Source: Arthrobacter crystallopoietes (lineage in GTDB: Bacteria > Actinomycetota > Actinomycetes > Actinomycetales > Micrococcaceae). Taken from it: a DNA stretch of 64,000 bases. Positions within the stretch are counted from its first letter, which is position 1. Each line of letters starts with the position of its first letter. This document shows, one piece after another, positions 1 to 7,978 of the stretch. Under the pieces are notes generated by a model, which saw only the letters and a program-made list of their open reading frames with translations, did not search any database and had not been told where the DNA came from. Made by a program: the position numbers and the translations under genes. The stretch covers positions 3,658,001 through 3,722,000 of the forward strand of contig NZ_CP072014.1 in the NCBI RefSeq assembly GCF_017603825.1, written 5' to 3'.

Positions 1-180
1 TCCGCTCTGAAAAACGAGCGTGTTTACCGCACGGTCTACGCGACGAAGACTCAGGCCCGCAGGGACGTCATCCGCTATATCGAGGGCTTTTACAACTCCC
101 GCAGGAGGCATTCCGCACTCGATTACCGGTACCCCAACAACGTCCACTACAGTTACCAGCAGCCAGCCCTGGCAGCATAG
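1..180 (+). CDS. IS3-family transposase OrfB, C-terminal fragment (5' end off window)
   Basis: The reading frame is open from base 1 to the TAG at 178-180 and encodes the final 59 residues of an IS3 OrfB integrase. It contains the terminal motif in which an FYNSRRRH segment is followed by a short Pro/Gln/Ala-rich tail, as in the complete copy ending at 2779. The catalytic residues are outside the window, so whether this copy is intact cannot be judged. Confidence 0.9.
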   Translation, partial: SALKNERVYRTVYATKTQARRDVIRYIEGFYNSRRRHSALDYRYPNNVHYSYQQPALAA

Positions 181-222
181 GAAACCGCTAATTCCGCTGT
201 CCGAAATTCGCTAAGCAGCCCA
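1..222 (+). mobile_element. IS3-family element, right end only (cut by window edge)
   Basis: These 222 bases match, base for base as far as I can compare by eye, the last 222 bases of the complete element at 1517-2821. They hold the end of the transposase and the right inverted repeat, which finishes in CAGCCCA at 222. The identity means two recent copies in the same orientation sit about 1.3 kb apart. The left end and its target duplication lie outside the window. The insertion cuts the 3' part of the leftward gene that follows. Confidence 0.92.
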
Positions 223-880
223 CTGGCCCCGGCCTGAACGTCGGCCCATACCGGGCGACTGGCATCGGCGTTCATCACTACCAGGGACCAGCGGCCCGGC
301 TGCAGGTCCCACGTGATTTCCTGGGTGCCCAAGCCCGATGCGGACGCGGCCCAGAAATCCTCCCCGGCCGGCTTGGCCGGTGCCCTCTCCCCTGCCGGGG
401 AATCCGTTTCGCCTGGCGTCCCGGAAAAGGTCCCGGGCCGTTCCCCGTCGATGGGCCAGGAAAAGTCGCCCATCGAGTCGTGGGGCACCCCGTCAAGGTA
501 TGCCGAGACCGCTGAGGCCTCCCCGATGCCGACGAAGATGTCCTGGCCGGGGACCACGGAGGAGACCTGCACCCGGATGCTGGCGAGCTCGCTCAGTGGC
601 GGCGCCCCGGGCAGTCCCGCCTGCCCGGGGTCGATCACCAGGGATGGTGCGGTCAAAGCGTAGCCGGTACTCTGGTTGCGTTCCACCGGTCCGCTCAGGT
701 ACCACCCGTCCTGCTGCGCCGCGTCCGCGCCTGCCAGGGCGGCCCCGCCGATGGTCAGCCCGATCCCCAGCATGGCCAGCAGCGCGCCGATGACCAGCAG
801 GACCCAGTTGACGGGTCTGGCCCGCGGCGGTGGTGCTCCTGGAACCGGTTACGGGTGCGCCGGAAAAGCCTCGCTCATGA
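223..880 (-). pseudogene. Membrane-anchored hypothetical protein, nonsense codon and IS-truncated 3' end
   Basis: A good start (ATG at 880 behind GAAGGGA) is followed after nine codons (MSEAFPAHP) by an in-frame TAA. The same frame then continues with a Pro-rich stretch, a hydrophobic segment (NWVLLVIGALLAMLGIGL) and about 180 residues of an exported beta-rich domain of unknown family. The coding sequence runs straight into the IS right end at 222, which supplies a foreign tail of about 24 residues. Re-initiation at an internal ATG (773) would leave out half of the membrane segment. Both lesions make loss of function likely. A GC-rich hairpin at 896-918 lies just upstream and may be a terminator for the flavodoxin gene. 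Confidence 0.7.
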
Positions 881-955
881 CGATTCCCTTCAATGGTCCG
901 GAAGCACCCGCTTCGGACGGGTGCCTGCGGGCTGCGGTTTAGTGTCCGGGAGCGT

Positions 956-1480
956 TCACCGGCCCGGTGCTGTGTGTTTGATGTCCTGTGCGATGTCGCG
1001 GGCCCAGGACTCGATGGACGGCCAGTCCCGGTAGTCGCCGAAACGGCCTCCCGCCGCACGGAACAGGATGCTGCCCGCCCGGGGCAGCTGCCATGGCTGG
1101 CAGACCCCGGAGAAGAGGCGGTGGCCCCGGGGCTGGACGTCGCCGCGCAGCGACTGCGCGATGCGTTTTTCCTGACCGGAACGGGCCATCGCGCGGATCG
1201 GTTTGGGCAGGCCGTCCGACATGCCCACGCTGAACAGCCATACCTTTTTCTTGGCGAGCACCGGGGCGTGGGTGTGCAGGAACGCGGCCGCTTCGGGCAG
1301 CCAGGCCTGGTTGTGGAGGGCGCTGCCCAGCACGGCAGCATCAAAGTCTCCGGGACGGTCGATCTCCTGCACCGGGCGTACGTCCACGGTGTTTCCCGAG
1401 TCCCGCAGGATTTCGGCTATCCGTTCCGCGATCTGCGCGGTGGATCCCTGGCTGCTGGCATAACCGATAATGACCCGCAT
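956..1480 (-). CDS. Flavodoxin-domain protein (HemG-like)
   Basis: Predicted 174 aa. The N-terminus MRVIIGYASSQGSTAQIAERI is the beta1-loop-alpha1 FMN-binding signature of flavodoxins, and the later VWLFSVGMSDGLPKP region matches the family of menaquinone-dependent protoporphyrinogen oxidase (HemG)-type flavodoxins. The start at 1480 follows AGGAGGTG at ideal spacing; the open frame continues far upstream only because the neighbouring IS is antisense-open. In actinobacterial stress islands such proteins accompany universal stress proteins, but the substrate is unknown. The intact IS begins 37 bp upstream of the start codon, so its native promoter may have been displaced. Confidence 0.8.
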   Translation of the reverse strand: MRVIIGYASSQGSTAQIAERIAEILRDSGNTVDVRPVQEIDRPGDFDAAVLGSALHNQAWLPEAAAFLHTHAPVLAKKKVWLFSVGMSDGLPKPIRAMARSGQEKRIAQSLRGDVQPRGHRLFSGVCQPWQLPRAGSILFRAAGGRFGDYRDWPSIESWARDIAQDIKHTAPGR

Positions 1481-1516
1481 CCGACACCTCCTGGGAGGTT
1501 CCCAGATTAAGAGGTT

Positions 1517-1541
1517 TGGGGAGCCTAGAGATTTCGGACAG
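1517..1541 (+). repeat. IS3 left terminal inverted repeat
   Basis: The 25 bases starting TGGGGAGCCTAGAG and ending ATTTCGGACAG pair with the right end at 2796-2821, with one single-base gap and a few mismatches in the outer half. Confidence 0.8.
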
Positions 1542-1589
1542 TGGACCCTCATAAAATTAGAGGGACTACTGAAATGAGGAACGTGCAGA

Positions 1590-1886
1590 ATGTCTGCATC
1601 ACAACGACGGTTCACCCAGGAATTCAAGGACGATCTGTGCCAGGAGGTCATCACAACCTCCAAGACAATCAAATCCGTTGCCGAGGAGAACGGCGTCGGG
1701 GCCGAGACTCTGCGGACCTGGCTGAAGAAATACCGTAACGCCGGAAACGTGCCCGATGAGGACGAGGCCCTGAGCGTCTCCGAACGAGCAAGGCTCAAGG
1801 AACTCGAGCGCGAAAACCGCGAGCTGAAAGCCGAGGCCGCGTTCCTAAAAAAAGCCGCAGCATACTTTGCACGGGAGCCACGGTAG
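1590..1886 (+). CDS. IS3-family transposase OrfA
   Basis: Predicted 98 aa with an N-terminal helix-turn-helix (QRRFTQEFKDDLCQEV, then TIKSVAEENGVGAETLRTWL) and a C-terminal leucine-zipper-like coiled coil (ARLKELERENRELKAEAAFL). This is the DNA-binding subunit of IS3 transposases. Near its 3' end, A7 at 1847-1853 lies in register (A AAA AAA) for -1 slippage, and the -1 frame is open from there into OrfB. A fused OrfAB transposase by programmed frameshifting is therefore expected. Confidence 0.92.
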   Translation: MSASQRRFTQEFKDDLCQEVITTSKTIKSVAEENGVGAETLRTWLKKYRNAGNVPDEDEALSVSERARLKELERENRELKAEAAFLKKAAAYFAREPR

Positions 1887-2779
1887 TGGCGAAGTATGAA
1901 TTCATCGACTCCCAGCGCAACGACCCTGCCGGCACCAGTCCGGTGGTGAAGATGTGCCGGTGGCTTGGCGTCTCCGCGTCCGGTTTCTATAACTGGCTCT
2001 CCCGCCCGCTCTCGGCCACCGCGGCCCGCCGGCAGGCGCTCACCGCCCGCGTGCGGCACTTCTTCACACGATCCGACGGCACCTACGGCTACCGGCGGAT
2101 CCACGCCGATCTGGCCGACGAGGGCACCGGGTGTTCGCCGGAGCTGGTGCGCCAGATCATGCGCGATGAGAACCTCATCCCGTGCCAGCCGCGCCCGTTC
2201 AGGACCACGACCGAGGCCGATGCCGACGCTGCGGCAAAGATCCCGGATCTGATGAAGCGGGACTTCAGCGCGGACCGGCCCGGGACCAAGTTCGTCGGCG
2301 ACATCACCTATATCCACACCTGGCAGGGCTTCGTCTATCTGGCCACCGTCATCGACTGCTACTCCAAGAAAGTCGTGGGCTGGGCCATCGCCGACCACAT
2401 TCGTGCGGAACTGGTCGAGACTGCCTTGCGCAACGCCGCCGAGACGAGCGTGATCGAGCCCGGCGCGATCTGGCATTCGGACCGCGGCAGCCAATACACC
2501 TCCGCCTCGTTCCGGGCCCTGGTCGCGGGACTGGGCATGCGGTCCTCGATGGGCCGGACCGGGGTTTGCTGGGATAACGCGATGGCCGAATCCTTCTTTT
2601 CCGCTCTGAAAAACGAGCGTGTTTACCGCACGGTCTACGCGACGAAGACTCAGGCCCGCAGGGACGTCATCCGCTATATCGAGGGCTTTTACAACTCCCG
2701 CAGGAGGCATTCCGCACTCGATTACCGGTACCCCAACAACGTCCACTACAGTTACCAGCAGCCAGCCCTGGCAGCATAG
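1886..2779 (+). CDS. IS3-family transposase OrfB (DDE integrase)
   Basis: Predicted 297 aa, starting with GTG one base from the OrfA stop and in the -1 frame relative to it. It has the HTH_21 region (TYGYRRIHADL), then an rve integrase core with the three acidic residues visible: D in GDITYIHTW, D in WHSDRGSQYTS and E in DNAMAESFF. The length is normal for IS3 OrfB and no stop interrupts it, so this copy should be able to move. It is probably made mainly as an OrfAB frameshift product. Confidence 0.93.
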   Translation: MAKYEFIDSQRNDPAGTSPVVKMCRWLGVSASGFYNWLSRPLSATAARRQALTARVRHFFTRSDGTYGYRRIHADLADEGTGCSPELVRQIMRDENLIPCQPRPFRTTTEADADAAAKIPDLMKRDFSADRPGTKFVGDITYIHTWQGFVYLATVIDCYSKKVVGWAIADHIRAELVETALRNAAETSVIEPGAIWHSDRGSQYTSASFRALVAGLGMRSSMGRTGVCWDNAMAESFFSALKNERVYRTVYATKTQARRDVIRYIEGFYNSRRRHSALDYRYPNNVHYSYQQPALAA

Positions 2780-2795
2780 GAAACCGCTAATTCCG

Positions 2796-2821
2796 CTGTC
2801 CGAAATTCGCTAAGCAGCCCA
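2796..2821 (-). repeat. IS3 right terminal inverted repeat
   Basis: Read on the minus strand, this begins TGGGCTGCTTAGCG and ends ATTTCGGACAG, matching the left repeat. The 11-bp inner core is perfect. The same sequence ends the partial copy at 222. Confidence 0.8.
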
Positions 2822-2940
2822 GTTCACGGCGCCGCGGAAAGGGCCATTGCTACCCCATATCGCCCGCCTGGGTTAAGTGCTGCACCCCACCTGTCCGGCA
2901 ACCGGGTGAAGTCACGGGCATGGTGCAGGACAACGGGGCC

Positions 2941-3660
2941 TTACACCACGAGGGCGGAGGCGGTAGCGAGGTAGATCGTCACGGTCAGCAGGTCCTGAAT
3001 CACCGTCGCGAGGGGCCCGGAGCCAAAGGCAGGGTCCTTGCCAGCTTGCTGATTACCTAGGGCAGGGTCAGGGCGATGATGGTGGCGATCGATGCGGCGG
3101 CCAGCAGCGAGAGAGCGACCGCCAACGCGACGCGCCAGTCCTGCCAGATCGTTCCCACCATGAGCAGTGACACTCCTCCGAGGAGCAGGCCCAGAAGTAC
3201 GCCGGTGGCGATCTCGCGCCCGACGATCCGCCGCACGCCGACACCGAGCGAAAGGCCCCGGATGACAAGCGCTTCCGTTTGCGTTCCGATCGCGTCGGCG
3301 AGGTAGACCACGCCCGGGACGAAAAGGCGATGAGGACATTAGCTGCCAGACCGGCCTCGAAGTTTCCCACGCCCCCGGCGGCCAGCAGCGCACTGATGAG
3401 TCCAACGCCCAGCCAGGGTAGGCGGTGTCAGAGGCGCCGGTGCACCGGCTCAAGGGTTGTTGTCTGGGCAGGTGATGCCGAGCGCAGGAACCCGCCCAGA
3501 CGCACCATGTCCTCGTCGTGCTCGGCCAGCAGCACCTCGAGCAGGGCGGTAGCCGGTATGAGACCGGTGAAGCGGCCCTCGTCGATGACGGCAAGGGTGG
3601 GCTCGCTGTCGTGGACGGCTTTCCAGGCTGCCTGCTCCTGAACGGTTAAGGACCCGGATA
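2941..3660 (-). pseudogene. mgtE: MgtE-type magnesium transporter remnant
   Basis: Spliced across frames, the minus strand encodes part of a CBS domain (AVIDEGRFTGLIPATALLEV) and the whole MgtE membrane domain, including VYLADAIGTQTEALVIRGLS and the C-terminal DPAFGSGPLATVIQDLL. At least four lesions are visible: TGA where a Trp is expected after PVHRRL; a one-base loss in the TTTTCGTCCC run before VPGVVYLADA; TAG in place of the Trp of ALTLPW; and a one-base loss before KDPAFG. The N-terminal MgtE_N domain is missing upstream of about 3660. The intact protein would be a Mg2+ channel; this copy is dead. Confidence 0.85.
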
Positions 3661-3821
3661 CAGCTGGGCTTTTTGGCCCCTGCCGATCACGGTTGGCTCA
3701 GGTCTGGCAGTCGCTCTTCACCCGGTGCTTGCCGATAGGAAAGTTGGTTCGCCGATGGGCTCCCATGGGGCGGATTCGGGCCTATCATCGAAGCAGACGT
3801 GCGGTGGAAGGGATTGAACCG

Positions 3822-4070
3822 ATGATGAATTTCAATGGCGGATTCGGAATGGGTTTGATGTGGTTCTTCTGGATTCTGCTGATTATTGGTTTGGTCCTGC
3901 TCATCATCCTGTTGGTCAGGTTTTTGACCGGTGGCGTGGAAAGCCGGGGCAGCCGCCATCCCGGACGCGGCGAAGCGCGGAACATCCTCGCCGAACGCTT
4001 GGCGCGCGGTGAGCTGACTCCCGACGAATACCGTGAACGGCTCCGGGCCCTCGATGATGGCGGGGCATGA
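3822..4070 (+). CDS. Small SHOCT-domain membrane protein
   Basis: Predicted 82 aa. One transmembrane segment (MWFFWILLIIGLVLLIILLVRFL) is followed by a C-terminal SHOCT motif (ARNILAERLARGELTPDEYRERLRAL), a short helical oligomerisation module found at the ends of many actinobacterial proteins. The start at 3822 follows GGAAGGGA; the next in-frame ATG at 3825 is equally possible. Its stop overlaps the start of the multicopper oxidase (ATGA), so the two are translationally coupled. In copper-linked operons such proteins often precede oxidases, but the role is not known. Confidence 0.8.
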   Translation: MMNFNGGFGMGLMWFFWILLIIGLVLLIILLVRFLTGGVESRGSRHPGRGEARNILAERLARGELTPDEYRERLRALDDGGA

Positions 4071-5518
4071 AACCCCTCAGCCGTCGCAGCGCCCTTGCCC
4101 TCGGCATCACCGGCACCGCCGCCGTGGGTGCCGGCGCCGCGGGACTCCGCTGGTCTCGTGCTGCCGGTCTTAGCGCCGGGGGCGGTGCAGCTTTGAAAGA
4201 ACCGGCAACCCTGGCCAGCCAGCAAGGCCGCCTGGCGGTCCGCCTTGAGGCTGGACCGGCCCGAACCGGCATCGGAGGCAGAACGGCTTCCGTGGCCGCC
4301 TTTAACGGGTCCCTGCCCGGGCCGACCCTTCGTCTTGACCCGGGCGACCGACTCAACATCACCCTGGTAAACGCGTTGGAGGAACCCACGAATCTCCACG
4401 TGCACGGCCTGCATGTTTCCCCCGCCGGCAATGGTGATAACCCGTTCACCAGTGTGGCACCGGGGCAGTCGTACGAGTATGAGTTCGCCCTGCCGCCCGA
4501 CCACCCGCCGGGAACGTTCTGGTACCACCCGCACCACCACGGGATGGCGGCAGAGCAGGTCGCTGCAGGCTTGTACGGCGCCATCATTGTGCAGGACCCG
4601 TCCCCGGTACCCGTCTCCCGGGAACGGATGCTCATCGTCTCCGATATCAGCCTGGACAGCGCCGGGCAGATCGAGCCGGTTTCCTTGCCCGAACGGATGA
4701 TGGGACGTGAAGGCAGGACCGTACTCGTTAACGGGCAGGTCCGGCCGGCACTTCACGCCGCTCCGGGAGAACGCGAGCGTTGGCGGCTCATCAACGCCTG
4801 CCCCGCCCGTTATCTGAACCTGCGCCTGGAAGGACCCCGGTATCAATTGCTCGCCCTCGACGGCCGCCTGCTTGCCTCGGCCCGCGATACAGACAACCTC
4901 CTGCTGGCCCCGGGAAACCGCGCCGATTTTCTCGTCACACCGGGCGAAGGACGGTCTGCTCTGCGCACTGACACGTACGATCGCGGCACCATGGCAGGAA
5001 TGATGATGGGCGGAAGAGCGTCCGCGGACACCCCGGCGGATCTCCTGACGTTGGATGCCCGGGGTGAACCGGCTCCGGAACCGCGTCCGGTTCCCCCGTT
5101 ACCGGCTCTGCGGGACCTTCGTGAAGAACCTGTCACCGGCCGCCGCCGGCTCGACTTCTCGATGGGCCCAGGCCACGGAATGGGCCCTGCAGCCATGCGG
5201 TTCACGATCAACGGAAAGGAATTCGACGCCGGCCGCGTCGATGAAACAGTCAGCGTGGGAAGCGTCGAAGAGTGGACGCTGTCCAACAGTAGTCCCATGG
5301 ATCATCCCGTGCACCTACATGTCTGGCCCATGCAGGTCATCCTGGACGGCGCACGTGGCCCCGCCCGGCCCCGGTGGCAGGATGTGGTGAATGTCCCGGC
5401 CAACAGTGAAGTGAAAGTACTCGTCGCTTTTGACAATTTTCCCGGCCGCACCGTCTTCCACTGCCACATTCTCGACCATGAAGATCTGGGCATGATGAGC
5501 GTTATCGAAGCCCGTTAG
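4067..5518 (+). CDS. Multicopper oxidase, Tat-exported
   Basis: Predicted 483 aa. A twin-arginine signal (SRRSALALGITGTAAVGAGAAG) is followed by three cupredoxin domains. All four copper-ligand motifs are present: HVHGLH (about residue 111), FWYHPHHHG, HPVHLHVW, and near the C-terminus HCHILDHEDLGMM, which supplies the type 1 Cys-His-Met and the trinuclear-site Cys/His residues. The family oxidises Cu(I), metals or phenols at the cell surface. A Met-rich loop (MAGMMMGG, about 310) is typical of CueO-like cuprous oxidases. It is co-translated with the SHOCT protein. The Cys-rich copper-storage-type gene at 12.5 kb supports a copper role. Confidence 0.88.
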   Translation: MKPLSRRSALALGITGTAAVGAGAAGLRWSRAAGLSAGGGAALKEPATLASQQGRLAVRLEAGPARTGIGGRTASVAAFNGSLPGPTLRLDPGDRLNITLVNALEEPTNLHVHGLHVSPAGNGDNPFTSVAPGQSYEYEFALPPDHPPGTFWYHPHHHGMAAEQVAAGLYGAIIVQDPSPVPVSRERMLIVSDISLDSAGQIEPVSLPERMMGREGRTVLVNGQVRPALHAAPGERERWRLINACPARYLNLRLEGPRYQLLALDGRLLASARDTDNLLLAPGNRADFLVTPGEGRSALRTDTYDRGTMAGMMMGGRASADTPADLLTLDARGEPAPEPRPVPPLPALRDLREEPVTGRRRLDFSMGPGHGMGPAAMRFTINGKEFDAGRVDETVSVGSVEEWTLSNSSPMDHPVHLHVWPMQVILDGARGPARPRWQDVVNVPANSEVKVLVAFDNFPGRTVFHCHILDHEDLGMMSVIEAR

Positions 5519-5677
5519 CGGTGAAAGTGAAAGCAGTAGCCTCGGCGGTCCGGGCGTGGAACTATGTCTTGGAGCCGGAGCATCCTACGCGGTCCGGCGT
5601 CAACGCGGCCGGCTAATCTTCTCCGGCCATAAGCGGTGAGAAGGAGCCTCCGGCCCGTGAGCGTCGCCGGTAAACGT

Positions 5678-6240
5678 TTAAAGCCGGACAACCGGCTCTT
5701 GCGGAAGTGCGTTCTGGCCGCTTGCCCCGTTGGCGCGGACGCCCCTGACGAGGTAAACGCCCTGCACGATGCTGATGAGCGTAGCGGCAACTAGCATCAC
5801 GGCGTCGATTCCGGAGTGGCCCGAAAGCGTGAGGTCCCGCTGGTATTCGGCACGGCGTGGAAGGCAACCAGCGGCCAGTGGGTTCCGATAGTGGCGAACA
5901 GCAGGGCAAGGACGATGCCCAGCACGAGACCGAGCCGACCTGGACGACCTGTTCGATAGCCCCGGGCGGCGTTTACCGCGTGCCCGATCGCGAAGGTTAC
6001 GCCCGTGACCACCACCGCCCGGGCCAGGGTTCCCCGGAACAGGAACCCACGGAACAATAGTTCCTCGAGGACACCGACGCACATTATCAGCACGATGAAC
6101 AGCAGAGGCAGGCAGAGGAGTGTTCCCTTGGAGTCGGTCCGCCGGAGCGGCCGGTCCAGCCGTTGCGCTTCACGTGTACAGGAACAACCCGACTGAGAGG
6201 ACAAGGAAGAACAGCGCGGTTAGCACGCACTCATTTCCAT
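5678..6240 (-). pseudogene. CPBP-family intramembrane metalloprotease remnant
   Basis: The middle frame holds the diagnostic CPBP motifs: EELLFRGFLFRG (EExxxR), FAIGHAVNAA (FxxxH) and VAFHAVPNTSG (HxxxN). Just after the third motif a one-base loss shifts the frame. The C-terminal membrane segment (GIDAVMLVAATLISIVQGVYL) continues in another frame to the stop at 5678. At the 5' side a plausible membrane segment (VLTALFFLVLSVGLFLYT) is in yet another frame and ends at a TGA, and no start codon with a ribosome site is found. The intact protein would be a CAAX-type prenyl protease homologue; this copy is broken. Confidence 0.75.
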
Positions 6241-6439
6241 GGCTACTCCTCCCCCCAGACCGATGACGAGCGATGGTCCTTCTTCCCGGATTTGCCAGCC
6301 TGCCAACCCACTGCAGTAAAAGTGTTTACCCTTCCAGCCCGGTAACTGGAGAAGCTGCGTAGCCGGACCGGGCGTTATTCGAGGTCCAGCCTCCGCCGTC
6401 CGTTGCTGAGTCCCGGTCCCCGGCACGTTGCCGGGGTAA

Positions 6440-6845
6440 CCCGGAACGTCTGCCGCTTATCTCGGCGGGAATGACCCGGATGAAGTTATCCTTTTCCCCG
6501 CCCTGTCAGGGAAACAGCGGCAGCATCGCCGAGGAAATGACATCGTCGATGCTGCCCAGACGCTCAACCGGCCCCTTGGCCACGGCACTCCAGGCGACCT
6601 TGGTCGAGGGATTATAGCCGTCGGTTTCCCTCGATACTCGCACCGGCCAGGGCCGCATCGAGCTTGGTACCTGGCGCGGTGCGGAACACGAGGCACCCAT
6701 GGTCCACGACATAGTTGATCGGGAATATTTCGGGATGGCCGGCGGCAGTCACGGCCAGTCTGTCAAGGTCGGTGCTGCGGAACCGTTCCCAGCACTGGCT
6801 GGCGGAAAGATTTTCAATACCTTCTGGCCTCTCGGAGGCTGTCAT
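6440..6845 (-). pseudogene. Pyridoxamine 5'-phosphate oxidase-family protein remnant
   Basis: From ATG 6845 the frame reads like a small FMN/F420-binding split-barrel protein (LAVTAAGHPEIFPINYVVDHG, then FRTAPGTKLDAALAGASI). It breaks near 6630, and the family continues in another frame (DGYNPSTKVAWSAVAKGPVERL). That frame meets TGA exactly where the family has Trp (PLFPW); reading on gives the usual end GGEKDNFIRVIPAEISGRR. At least one indel and one nonsense codon are thus present. Such proteins are regular members of actinobacterial dormancy islands next to universal stress proteins. Confidence 0.78.
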
Positions 6846-7080
6846 GGTCGCAGTGTATGGATCACGGCGGCGGGCCGATAGGGCGGGCGTGGTGTCGGCT
6901 GGCACTGCCCCGGGTTGGAGGTACCGACGGAGTGAGCGGGCAGGACAGGGTTTATTCAGGGTACATACCCGATGCTTGCGATGGCGGGCCGTATTTCGCG
7001 TGACCCGCCGTCCGCGATTGGAGTCGGGTTCCAAAGTCACCACGGCAACCCAGGACCAGCATCTGACAAGGAGGGTGATA

Positions 7081-7938
7081 ATGGGCCAGGACAGGTTCAG
7101 GGATCGGTTGCCCTGGGTAGTCATAGCCCTCCTGGTCCTGCCCACGGCAGCGGCAGGCCTGCTCGAGCCCGCTATCTATGACGGACTGGTCGAACCTGCC
7201 TATATTCCGGGCGCCTACTCCCAGGACGCTGTCTCCGTCGTAGCGGCGGCAGGGCTGCTCTGGCTGGCGGTGGTTGCACGGGCGGACCGACCAAAGCTGA
7301 TGATCGTGGCACTCGGAGTCCTGGGATACTTCTTCTACGCCTACGGCATCTACACAATCGAACGCGTGTACAACAGCCTGTACCTGCTGTACATGGCCGT
7401 CTTCGCCCTCTCGTTCTGGGGAGCCGTGTACGGGGCAATTGGCTTGGTGCGTCGTTGGCCCCGGGCCAGCCTCCCCCGCGGTGTACGGCTGACTTCGGCG
7501 TCGGGAGCGATGCTCCAGCCCCTGCTGTTCTATCCGCTGTGGATCGCGATGCTGCTGCCGTTGATGTCTTCGAGGGAACAAATCCAGTCCGTCTACTCGG
7601 TGTTCATCCTGGATCTGTGCTTCATCATGCCCGCGTTCCTGCTGCTGTCTCTGGGCGTCTTCCGGGGAAGGACCCCGGGGCTCGTCCTGCTGCCGTCCGC
7701 CTATGTCCTGGGTTTTACGCTGATCTTTTCCCTCGCCGCGGCCGAACTGGCGAAAGGCCGGTTCGGAGCCGCGTTCGAACCGGTCCCATTCTGGCAGTCG
7801 CTGTTGCTCTCGGGATTGTTCCTGGTTCTAGGTCTGATGCATCTGACCCGGCTCGTAATCGGTACCCGGAACGCGGACAGGCAAGGATCCGGGCAGGATT
7901 GCAGGAAGTTGCGGCCCCAAGGACAGAAGGACAGCTGA
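7081..7938 (+). CDS. Multipass membrane protein of unknown function
   Basis: Predicted 285 aa from ATG 7081, which follows AAGGAGGGTGATA at good spacing. The frame is open further upstream, but that part lacks a ribosome site and overlaps the pyridoxamine-oxidase remnant. Around seven to eight hydrophobic segments are visible (for example WVVIALLVLPTAAAGLL and YLLYMAVFALSFWGAVYGAIGLV), followed by a short basic, Gln-rich tail. I do not recognise the family. It is isolated, with about 235 bp of upstream DNA that could hold its promoter, and is one of the intact genes in this decayed stretch. Confidence 0.72.
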   Translation: MGQDRFRDRLPWVVIALLVLPTAAAGLLEPAIYDGLVEPAYIPGAYSQDAVSVVAAAGLLWLAVVARADRPKLMIVALGVLGYFFYAYGIYTIERVYNSLYLLYMAVFALSFWGAVYGAIGLVRRWPRASLPRGVRLTSASGAMLQPLLFYPLWIAMLLPLMSSREQIQSVYSVFILDLCFIMPAFLLLSLGVFRGRTPGLVLLPSAYVLGFTLIFSLAAAELAKGRFGAAFEPVPFWQSLLLSGLFLVLGLMHLTRLVIGTRNADRQGSGQDCRKLRPQGQKDS

Positions 7939-7978
7939 ATCCCCGGATAGTCTCCGGCTGCCCCGGTGACGTGTCCGT

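Larger units (their letters stand above)
1517..2821 (+). mobile_element. Complete IS3-family insertion sequence with 3-bp target duplication
   Basis: The element is 1305 bp with TG...CA termini. Imperfect terminal inverted repeats share the core ATTTCGGACAG, and both flanks carry GTT (1514-1516 and 2822-2824), consistent with the 3-bp duplication usual for this family. It contains orfA and an overlapping orfB in the -1 frame. It is inserted 5' of the flavodoxin gene, and its 3' end is identical to the partial copy at 1-222. Confidence 0.93.

Noticed and set aside
223-1513. Composite transposon bounded by the two IS copies
   Set aside because: The right copy has its own GTT duplication on both sides, and the interior resembles the rest of the island. 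The outer flank of the left copy is not visible.
1481-2746. Long minus-strand open frame continuing upstream of the flavodoxin gene
   Set aside because: It runs antisense through the IS transposase; the flavodoxin family start and AGGAGGTG site are at 1480.
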